Part shown: positions 24,118-29,878 of the stretch, piece after piece
Layout of the letters: each line of letters begins with the position of its first letter
Position numbering within the stretch: the stretch's first letter is position 1
Source: Synergistaceae bacterium
GTDB lineage: Bacteria > Synergistota > Synergistia > Synergistales > Synergistaceae
Length of the DNA stretch: 29,878 nt
Assembly: GCA_031264605.1 (NCBI GenBank)
Contig: JAISDQ010000056.1
Location: forward strand, 1-29,878
Direction: 5' to 3'
Notes under the pieces: model-generated
The model's database searches: none
What the model saw: the letters and a program-made list of their open reading frames with translations, nothing else
What the model was told of the DNA's origin: nothing
Program-made: the position numbers and the translations under genes

Positions 24118-24147
24118 GGGGATCGATCCCCTGAGGAACCGATCCCC
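24118..24147 (-). other. Palindromic stem-loop between binding-protein and ATPase genes (system B)
   Basis: GGGGATCGATCCCC (24118-24131) is a perfect 14-nt palindrome. A second CGATCCCC (24140-24147) can pair with GGGGATCG of the first (24118-24125), giving a competing 8-bp stem with a 14-nt loop. It lies in the 104-nt gap between the binding-protein stop and the ATPase start, the same place as the system A hairpin, with no U-run after it on the minus strand. Confidence 0.65.
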
Positions 24148-24192
24148 TCCGTAAGGCGTTCCCGATTTCCTCTTTAAGCTGTTGGCCCGGGG

Positions 24193-25230
24193 TTAGAAAC
24201 CGAAATCGTAATGAGCGTCGACGTTATCCTTCGTTACGCCTACGGCATCGGTCAGGGACACGTCCGGATAGCTCCAGGGGTCTTTGCCGTCGACGAGGAC
24301 TTCCTTGGCTATGGCCACGCCCTTCTGAGCAACTTTCCATGGGCTGTTTTCGCCGGTGCCGAAGTATTTGCCCTCTTTGATGAGGTCGTAAGCGCGCTTC
24401 GCGCCGTCCGCCGCCGCTACCATATCCACTCCGGCGATTCCCGCGTTTTCGAGGGCCGTCATTGCCCCGAAGAGCATCTGGTCGTTCTCGCCCAGCACGC
24501 AGTTGAGATCCCTGTTGGCGGTGATGAGGTCCTCGGCGGCCGCGAGCCCGGCTTCCTCGGTCCACGCGCCCCAGCCCTGCCCGCCGACGGTGAACTTGGC
24601 TTCGGCGTTTGTGGCTTTGCCGCTGTCGGTGAGTTCCTGGTTGAATTTCTCGGCGAGTTCCCATGCCTGCGCCTCGGGAATTCCGAGTTTGCCCTCGATT
24701 ATGCCGCAGAAAAGGCCGGTGCGCCTTTCCTGGCCGGCGATGTTGCCCTTCACGCCGCTCAGAATTATGCCCTTGACCTCGCCGCCGCCGACTTTCTTTG
24801 CGTACGCCAGGCCGACCGCGCGTCCGTTCTGCCTGTTGTCGGAGTAGACGGTCGTGATGTCCCTCGCGCCCTCGCCGACGCCGCTGTCGAGGTTGATGAC
24901 GCCGATTCCCGCTTCAGCCGCCGCGTTGATGCTCGGGATACAGGGGTCGGGATCGACGCTGTCGAGGAAAATGAGGTCGACCTTCGAGGCTGTGAAGGAC
25001 TCGATATTCTCCGCTTCCTTCATCGTGTCGCTCTTGGCGTCGAGGACGGTGCATTCCCAGCCGAGTTCCGCCGTGTACTGCTTCACCGCTTCGACCAGCG
25101 CGACAAAATACGGGGAATCCTGGGTTTTTATGGCAAAGCCCACCCTTATCTTCCTGTCGGCCGCGAGAGCCCCCGACGCCATCGTGAACACCAGCAGCGC
25201 AACACACACCAAAACCGCAAATCTCTTCAT
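24193..25230 (-). CDS. Sugar ABC transporter substrate-binding protein (system B)
   Basis: A 345-residue periplasmic binding protein. The N terminus is a clear signal peptide ('VLVCVALLVFTMASGALAAD', cleavage likely after 'ALA' near residue 23). The mature part has the family pattern 'IRVGFAIKTQDSPYFVALVEAVKQYTAELG', 'VDLIFLDSVDPDPCIPSINAAAEAGIGVINLDSG', 'GENDQMLFGAMTALENAG' and a C-terminal 'DAVGVTKDNVDAHYDFGF'. It belongs with RbsB-like proteins of type I fold. Aromatic residues in 'DSPYF' and the Asp in 'LDSG' would line the sugar site. AAGGAGG is 7 nt before the start. An operator-like dyad lies 42-55 nt upstream of the start. Ligand not identifiable from sequence; ribose, polyol or cyclitol are all possible. 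Confidence 0.92.
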   Translation of the reverse strand: MKRFAVLVCVALLVFTMASGALAADRKIRVGFAIKTQDSPYFVALVEAVKQYTAELGWECTVLDAKSDTMKEAENIESFTASKVDLIFLDSVDPDPCIPSINAAAEAGIGVINLDSGVGEGARDITTVYSDNRQNGRAVGLAYAKKVGGGEVKGIILSGVKGNIAGQERRTGLFCGIIEGKLGIPEAQAWELAEKFNQELTDSGKATNAEAKFTVGGQGWGAWTEEAGLAAAEDLITANRDLNCVLGENDQMLFGAMTALENAGIAGVDMVAAADGAKRAYDLIKEGKYFGTGENSPWKVAQKGVAIAKEVLVDGKDPWSYPDVSLTDAVGVTKDNVDAHYDFGF

Positions 25231-25255
25231 TTACCTTCCTCCTTTGGAAATTGTA

Positions 25256-25285
25256 GGTATTTATACCGTACCGGAAACGCTTCCG
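25256..25285 (-). promoter_or_regulatory. LacI-family-like operator upstream of system B
   Basis: CGGAAACGCTTCCG (25272-25285) has the central CG and flanking AA/TT of LacI/GalR-family and cre-type operators, with matched GGAA/TTCC arms. Beside it, GGTATTTATACC (25256-25267) is a second dyad that includes a TATAAA-like -10 on the minus strand. The operator sits where it would overlap the promoter. No LacI-type regulator is in the window. Confidence 0.5.
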
Positions 25286-25470
25286 TTATCCGCCGTCAAA
25301 ACCCGACATCCATGACGTAAATTTTATTCGCAAAAAATTTTTATCATCAGCTTAAAGTTTTACTCCTGATTTTATCGCGACGAACCGGACCGCCCATATA
25401 ATATAAAGCCTGAAAACGGTTTTGTAAATCGCCTTTCCCGAAAATTTTCCGGCGATCCGCGACGCCGTAC

Positions 25471-25505
25471 CCGCGCTCCGAATAAATGAAGCCCTCGGAG
25501 CGCGG
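25471..25505. other. Perfect 11-bp stem-loop in the divergent region
   Basis: Arms CCGCGCTCCGA (25471-25481) and TCGGAGCGCGG (25495-25505) pair perfectly around a 13-nt loop. On the + strand the first T-run (T5, 25520-25524) is 15 nt further on, too far for a classic terminator; on the minus strand no U-run follows. It might be a transcript-end structure, part of a small RNA, or a large operator. Confidence 0.5.
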
Positions 25506-25514
25506 ACGGCGCGA

Positions 25515-25550
25515 TTGACTTTTTGCCGGATATGTATAAATATAATCCGG
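25515..25550 (+). promoter_or_regulatory. Putative promoter of the CapA-like gene
   Basis: TTGACT (25515-25520) matches a -35 in 5 of 6 positions. Two -10 candidates follow: TATAAA (25535-25540, 14-nt spacer) and a perfect TATAAT (25541-25546, 20-nt spacer); neither spacing is ideal. CCGGAT (25526-25531) and ATCCGG (25545-25550) form a 6-bp dyad around the -10, a possible operator. Confidence 0.45.
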
Positions 25551-25594
25551 AACAAAACATTCGGGAAGCGCGAACTGAGGGATGACGCATAGGC

Positions 25595-26851
25595 ATGCGG
25601 CGTAAAATCCGGCCGCCGCGCAGATTTCGAGCGGCGAAAAGAAACATATCGAGGGCGAAAAGGATCAATCCGTTTCCCGCGAACGTCGCGGTTTTGTCCG
25701 TTGTGTTTTTAGTCTCGTTCATCTGCGCCGCTTTCGCCTGTTGGATTTTTTTCGATTATAAAATCGCCGCGGCGGATGTCCGCGCTCGGAGGGACGCTTT
25801 GCTATCCGAACCGGAAATTACGGTTAGCGAGCGCCCCGCGCCGTTTTTTCCCCCGGAAAACGAGCCGAAAAACGAACCGGCCGCGGCGGACGAACGGTAT
25901 CCGATAGTTTTGAGTTTCGTGGGCGACTGCACGCTGGGACAGGATATCAACACGTCCCACTCTTTTAAATTTTCGTCCGTTTACGAAAAAAACGGGCCCG
26001 AATATTTCTTGGGGGCAGTAAAGTCTATCTTCGAGTCCGACGATTTTACGGTCGCGAATTGCGAGGGGGCGCTCACGGACGGCGAAACCGCCCGCTACAA
26101 ACCCGAGGACGGCCCGAAATACTGGTTTCGCGGCCCGCCGGAGTACGCGCGCGTATTCTCCGCGGGCGGAGTCGACGCCGTAAACCTGGCGAATAACCAC
26201 GTTATGGATTTTGGGGCGGAGGGATACGAGGACACCAGGGACGCGCTCGCCAAGGCCGGAGTGGAATTTTTCGGACGCGACGCGGTGCTGGTCAAGGAAA
26301 TACGCGGGCTTAAAATCGGTTTTTTCGGCCTTTCGACCTCTTCAGGCGCGTCGCTGATAAAAGAGAAGACAGACGAACTCAAACGGCAGGGCGCGCGCGT
26401 CATAGTGGCGTCTTTCCACGGCGGGCTCACGGAGATCAGCTACGTCCCGACTCCCTCGCAGATATTCGCCGCCCGCGCGGCCGTCGACAACGGAGCTATG
26501 GTGGTGGTGGAGCATCATCCGCACGTCCTCCAGGGGATAGAGCGTTACAAAAACGGCGTGATAGCGTATTCGCTGGGGAATTTCTGCTTCGGCGGCAACG
26601 TGAACCCGTCCGACAAGGACACAATGATTTTACAGGTCGAAATCTCGGAGGAGCGAGGCGAGATAAAATGCGAATACCGCGCTATTCCGGCGTCGGTATC
26701 GTCGAGGAAGGAATACAACGACTTTCGCCCCCGCGTGCTCGAAGGCGGCGAGGCGGCGAGGGTTGAGGCGAAGATACTCGGGTTGAGCGAAAAACTGGTT
26801 GACGGCGGCGCGGAAGAGCCTTCGCGCCAAGAACCGTCGGGCGATGTATAA
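25595..26851 (+). CDS. CapA/YwtB-like membrane-anchored metallophosphatase family protein
   Basis: A 418-residue CapA-family (PGA_cap, COG2843) protein. A basic N terminus is followed by one membrane helix (about 29-53), then a Pro/Glu-rich linker (to about 100), so the enzyme domain faces outside. Motifs in order: GDCTLG (110-115, usually GDxxLG), NCEG (155-158), NLANNH (197-202), SFHGG (273-277, usually 'HWG'), EHHPHVLQG (306-314) and YSLGNF (325-330). These metal-binding residues fit a calcineurin-like fold. CapA takes part in poly-gamma-glutamate capsule formation, but no capB or capC is nearby, so that role is not supported here. The SD is weak (GAGGG 13 nt before the ATG). It is 100 nt ahead of the sensor genes. 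Confidence 0.85.
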   Translation: MRRKIRPPRRFRAAKRNISRAKRINPFPANVAVLSVVFLVSFICAAFACWIFFDYKIAAADVRARRDALLSEPEITVSERPAPFFPPENEPKNEPAAADERYPIVLSFVGDCTLGQDINTSHSFKFSSVYEKNGPEYFLGAVKSIFESDDFTVANCEGALTDGETARYKPEDGPKYWFRGPPEYARVFSAGGVDAVNLANNHVMDFGAEGYEDTRDALAKAGVEFFGRDAVLVKEIRGLKIGFFGLSTSSGASLIKEKTDELKRQGARVIVASFHGGLTEISYVPTPSQIFAARAAVDNGAMVVVEHHPHVLQGIERYKNGVIAYSLGNFCFGGNVNPSDKDTMILQVEISEERGEIKCEYRAIPASVSSRKEYNDFRPRVLEGGEAARVEAKILGLSEKLVDGGAEEPSRQEPSGDV

Positions 26852-26951
26852 TTAAGGATATCTGAAACGAGACGATCGTCCGCCCGCGCCGTTTTTGACG
26901 GAATTCTTCCCCGGCGTTGGCGCGGCGGCGTGAAAAAAGAGGTATGCGGCG

Positions 26952-27953
26952 TTGAAAAAAATTCTTCTTCCAGCGCTTTTGGTAACGGCGGCGATATTGC
27001 TGTGCGCGCCGTTTTTCATGACAGGGCCGCCCGACGAGCCAGCCGGCGACTATGGGAACAAGATAGTCCTCGGCTTCGCCCAGCTCGGCGCGGAGAGCGA
27101 GTGGCGAAGCGCGTCTTCGGAAAGCGTGAAGCGCGCCGCGGAAAAGTACGGAGTCGAACTCATGTTCGAAAACGCTCAGCAGAAGCAGGAGAATCAGATA
27201 AAGGCAATACGCTCTTTCATCGCGCACCGCGTGGACGTGATCGCCTTCGCGCCGGTCGTCGAGACCGACTGGGACAACGTGCTTCTCGAAGCCCGCGCGG
27301 AACGGATTCCGGTCATTCTGGTGGACCGAAAGATACAGACCGAATTCAGCGGTCTCTACGTGTCTTTCCTGGGCTCCGATTTTACCGAGGAGGGCGTGAA
27401 AGCCGGGCGATGGCTGGCGCGGAAGTTCGGCGAAACGGGCCGGGACGTCAACATAGTCGAACTGCGCGGCACCGACGGCGCTTCGCCCACGAGGGGACGG
27501 AGCGAAGGGTTCCGCGACGCGATATCGTCCGACGTCAGGTTCAGGATTGTCTGTTCCGAGTCGGGAGATTTTATGCGTTCCAAGGGACGCGAGACGATGG
27601 AGCGCATACTCGACGAGTATTTCGCCCCGAGCGAGGGACGGCGCATAGACGTTCTTTTCGCGCACAACGACGACATGGCCCTGGGGGCGGTGGAGGCCAT
27701 GGAAGAGCGCGGCATAGCGCCGGGGCGCGACATAGTGATAATATCCGTGGACGCCCAGCGATCCGCCCTCGAAGCCCTCGAGGAGGGGAAACTCAACTGC
27801 GTTGTGGAGTGTTCCCCGTACGTCGGGGAGCGCCTGATGGAAATCGTTGTCTCGCTCGTCTCCGGCGACGAAATACCTCCGGCCATATTCAGCGAGGAGA
27901 CCATGTTCACCGAGGACGACCCGCCGGAGAGTTTGCCCGAACGCCCTTACTGA
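26952..27953 (+). CDS. YtfQ-like periplasmic sugar-binding protein, probable sensor subunit
   Basis: A 333-residue periplasmic binding protein whose first half strongly resembles the galactofuranose-binding YtfQ: 'LGFAQLGAESEWRSASSESV', then 'NAQQKQENQIKAIRSFIAHRVDVIAFAPVVETDW' and 'IPVILVDRKI'. The N-terminal hydrophobic segment (about 3-22) has no lipobox or clear cleavage site, so it may stay anchored. TTG 26952 follows AGAGGT by 8 nt. No ABC permease or ATPase is attached; instead a histidine kinase starts 1 nt after its stop. That order matches XylFII-LytS-YesN type systems, where the binding protein signals sugar to the kinase. I infer a sensor role; transport with a distant ABC core is the alternative. 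Confidence 0.85.
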   Translation: MKKILLPALLVTAAILLCAPFFMTGPPDEPAGDYGNKIVLGFAQLGAESEWRSASSESVKRAAEKYGVELMFENAQQKQENQIKAIRSFIAHRVDVIAFAPVVETDWDNVLLEARAERIPVILVDRKIQTEFSGLYVSFLGSDFTEEGVKAGRWLARKFGETGRDVNIVELRGTDGASPTRGRSEGFRDAISSDVRFRIVCSESGDFMRSKGRETMERILDEYFAPSEGRRIDVLFAHNDDMALGAVEAMEERGIAPGRDIVIISVDAQRSALEALEEGKLNCVVECSPYVGERLMEIVVSLVSGDEIPPAIFSEETMFTEDDPPESLPERPY

Positions 27954-27954
27954 C

Positions 27955-29457
27955 ATGCGGACGCCCTTCTATTACGGAATTCTCAAAATTTCGCGCCTTT
28001 CGGGGATAAGGAAGAAGATAATCGCCTCCTATACGGCTATTTTCGTCCTCATACTGCCGCTCGTCGTCAGCCAGAGCGTGACGGGCATCCGCCAGGCCGA
28101 CGAGTACAGGGCGATGATCGATAACATCGGCCGCGCGAACAGCCTCAACATCACGCTTGAAACCGAAATAGAACCGATAGTGTGGGACATAGTGGCCGGA
28201 AAGAGCAAGTTCGAGACGAGTGGCGTGCGCGACCTCATGGACGGCATAAAGCTGAGGATGACGGAGCTTCGCGGCGATCATTACAGCCGGAACAACCGCA
28301 CGATGATGGACGTGGTGCTTCGCACCATGACCACTATGGAGCGCTACATCGACAAACTGGAGCGGCAGTCGACGTACAGACGTCCTGTGGCCGAACACGA
28401 GGCGACGCTCGAGGAAATACGCGCCGTGGCCAGCCTTATGACCGATCTGATGCAGAATTTCATCAGCCGCCAGCTTGACGAAGTCTCGGCGCTCAGCGAG
28501 CGGATCAGCGCGCGCAACCGGAAAGTGTTTATCCTGGACGTGTCGCTGCTCGCGGTAGTCGTGACCCTCGGTTTTTTCACGGTATGGGCCATCTCCGGCA
28601 GCATCTCGCGCCCGATAGAGAAACTGCGCCGCATGGCGTCGAGGATAGCGGGAGGGGATTTCCACTCGCGGGTATCGATGAAGCGCGACGGAGAGCTTTC
28701 GGAGCTTGCGGACAGCATGAATTCGATGGCGCGTCAGATAGAGCTGCTCATTCGGCGCAGCATCGAGGAGGAACGCAACCTCAAGATATCCGAGATGAAA
28801 ACGCTGCAGGCCCAGATAACGCCGCATTTTTTATACAACACGCTCGACGCCATAATCTGGGCCGCCGAGTCGGACAGGAGCGGCGACGTGATAAAGCTGG
28901 TGACGGCGCTGTCGTCGTTTTTCAGGATAACGCTGTCGCACGGCGTCGACTTCATTCCCCTGCGAAACGAGATACAGCACGTTGAAAACTACCTGATCAT
29001 TCAGCAGATGAGATACAGCGACATACTCCGATACGCGATAGACGCCGACGGCGAAATTTTAGACAGCGTCGTGCTGAAACTGCTCCTTCAGCCGCTCGTG
29101 GAGAACGCCATATATCACGGGATCAGAAACAAACGGGGCGGGCGCGGGTTTGTATCGGTGTCGGCGAAAAACTCGCCGGACGGCATTTCATTTTGCGTGT
29201 CGGATACAGGCGTCGGCATGAGACCTGAAACTCTCGCGCACACCCGCGCGCTGATGCGGGAGGGCCCGGCCGATAAAGAGACCGGCACGGGAACGGACGC
29301 GCGAAAATCCGGCTATGGGCTTTTCAACGTCAACAGGAGGCTCGAACTTTACTATGGGGCTGAGTGCGGCCTGTCCGTGGAGTCGGATGCCGGCGGGACG
29401 ACGGTCTCCTTCATGCTGCCGAAATCGCCCCCGCTCATTGCCGCGAAGGGGGCGTGA
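27955..29457 (+). CDS. Sensor histidine kinase, YesM/LytS type with HAMP domain
   Basis: A 500-residue membrane kinase. Layout: TM1 about 24-44, a periplasmic helical domain about 45-188, TM2 about 191-212, HAMP about 213-265, then the His_kinase (PF06580) domain with phospho-acceptor His291 in 'QITPHFLYNTLDAI', the N-box 'LLQPLVENAIYHGI' (Asn384), 'DTGVGM' (417-422) and 'GYGLFNVNRRL' (453-463). The small periplasmic domain has no known sensor fold visible and would be the contact for the binding protein. ATG 27955 lies 1 nt after the preceding stop with no SD, so coupling is likely; a longer frame from 27847 overlaps the binding-protein gene and is rejected. The response-regulator gene starts 2 nt after the stop. 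Confidence 0.94.
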   Translation: MRTPFYYGILKISRLSGIRKKIIASYTAIFVLILPLVVSQSVTGIRQADEYRAMIDNIGRANSLNITLETEIEPIVWDIVAGKSKFETSGVRDLMDGIKLRMTELRGDHYSRNNRTMMDVVLRTMTTMERYIDKLERQSTYRRPVAEHEATLEEIRAVASLMTDLMQNFISRQLDEVSALSERISARNRKVFILDVSLLAVVVTLGFFTVWAISGSISRPIEKLRRMASRIAGGDFHSRVSMKRDGELSELADSMNSMARQIELLIRRSIEEERNLKISEMKTLQAQITPHFLYNTLDAIIWAAESDRSGDVIKLVTALSSFFRITLSHGVDFIPLRNEIQHVENYLIIQQMRYSDILRYAIDADGEILDSVVLKLLLQPLVENAIYHGIRNKRGGRGFVSVSAKNSPDGISFCVSDTGVGMRPETLAHTRALMREGPADKETGTGTDARKSGYGLFNVNRRLELYYGAECGLSVESDAGGTTVSFMLPKSPPLIAAKGA

Positions 29458-29459
29458 CG

Positions 29460-29878
29460 GTGTATCGGGTGTTTTTCGCGGACGACGAGGCCGCGATGCG
29501 CGACGGCCTGAGGAACAGCATAACCTGCGAGGGCTCTCGATTCTCGCTGGCTGGGGAGGCCCCCGACGGTGAACTTGCCCTGTCGATGATCGCGGAGACC
29601 ACGCCGGATATACTGATAACCGACGTGAGAATGCCCTTCATGGACGGCATCGAGCTGTCGCGCCGCGTGGCGCGCACCATGCCCTGGGTGAAGATAATCA
29701 TACTGAGCGGACACGACGAGTTCGAGTACGCCAAACAGGCGATAAAGATAGGCGTCACCGAGTATCTGCTGAAACCTGTCACATCCGTGATACTGTTTCA
29801 GGCTCTCGAAAACGCCGCCCGCGCCATAGACGCCGAGCGCGAGCGCAGGCGGGCGTTCGACGCGCTGCGCACGGAGGC
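29460..29878 (+). CDS. Response regulator, YesN-like (3' truncated by the window)
   Basis: The frame is open to the end of the window (139 residues). The receiver domain is complete: acidic pair Asp8/Asp9, phospho-acceptor Asp55 in 'ILITDVRMPFMDGIELS', Ser83 in 'IILSGHDEFEYAKQAIKIG' and Lys105 in 'YLLKPV'. The 'SGHDEFEYAKQA' and 'EYLLKPV' wording is typical of YesN/AraC-type regulators that pair with YesM kinases, so an AraC DNA-binding domain is expected past the window end. GTG 29460 has GGGGG 7 nt upstream; GTG 29454, overlapping the kinase stop, is an alternative. It is the third member of the sensor operon. Confidence 0.9.
   Translation, partial: MYRVFFADDEAAMRDGLRNSITCEGSRFSLAGEAPDGELALSMIAETTPDILITDVRMPFMDGIELSRRVARTMPWVKIIILSGHDEFEYAKQAIKIGVTEYLLKPVTSVILFQALENAARAIDAERERRRAFDALRTE

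Larger units (their letters stand above)
25231..25594. other. Divergent regulatory region rich in dyad symmetry
   Basis: 364 bp without a gene between the system B binding protein (minus) and the CapA-like gene (plus). It contains an operator-like pair near the minus start, A/T-rich stretches around 25321-25410 (including TATAAT at 25397-25402 without a matching -35), a GAAAATTTTC palindrome near 25439-25448, a G+C-rich 11-bp stem-loop at 25471-25505, and a promoter-like site at 25515-25550. I see no ORF with an SD and no tRNA fold. Confidence 0.6.

Noticed and set aside
24211..25320. 369-codon open frame antisense to the system B binding-protein gene
   Set aside because: Fully covers a well-supported gene on the other strand; composition is that of a shadow frame.
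27847..27954. N-terminal extension of the histidine kinase
   Set aside because: Overlaps the binding-protein gene out of frame; the natural start is at 27955.
1..29878. CRISPR arrays, IS elements, prophage genes, tRNA or rRNA genes
   Set aside because: I looked for direct repeats with spacers, transposase or integrase motifs and cloverleaf folds and saw none.

Overview
The window (about 57% G+C by eye) looks like a chromosome segment from an anaerobic, diderm bacterium. The best guess is Synergistota. It carries a full bacterial V-type ATPase operon instead of an F-type one, a CarD regulator, an AsmA/TamB-like envelope protein that implies an outer membrane, several ribose-type sugar ABC transporters, and frequent TTG/GTG starts behind strong Shine-Dalgarno (SD) sites. 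The phylum is an inference from gene content; there is no rRNA or other strong marker here.

Left end (1-5338): the 3' part of a very long AsmA-like gene on the + strand converges, with only 3 nt between stops, on a three-gene minus-strand operon. That operon encodes a CobT-like phosphoribosyltransferase (TIGR00303 type), a BtuC/FecD-type permease and a BtuD/FecE-type ATPase. The genes overlap or nearly touch and suggest corrinoid or metal-chelate uptake plus lower-ligand activation. No substrate-binding protein lies in the window.

5477-15706: the V-ATPase operon on the + strand, in the order D, two small unknown genes, H(G), C, I, K, F, E, A, B, then a membrane-anchored double zinc-ribbon protein. 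From H to B the spacing is tight. D stands apart, separated by about 0.8 kb holding the two small ORFs.

15794-25230 (all minus strand): two complete sugar ABC importers with CarD between them. In transcription order, system B is binding protein, double ATPase, permease; then carD with its own promoter-like site and a textbook terminator; then system A, which is binding protein, double ATPase, permease and a URO-D/methyltransferase-like enzyme. Both systems have a strong stem-loop between the binding-protein gene and the ATPase gene, probably to set a high ratio of binding protein to transporter.

25231-25594: a divergent regulatory region rich in dyad symmetry, including a LacI-family-type operator. 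To its right on the + strand are a CapA/YwtB-like metallophosphatase, a YtfQ-like periplasmic sugar-binding protein, a YesM/LytS-type histidine kinase and the start of a YesN-type response regulator, cut by the window end. The last three look like a sugar-sensing three-component module (compare XylFII-LytS-YesN) that probably controls one or both adjacent ABC operons. I saw no tRNA, rRNA, IS element, phage gene or CRISPR array.
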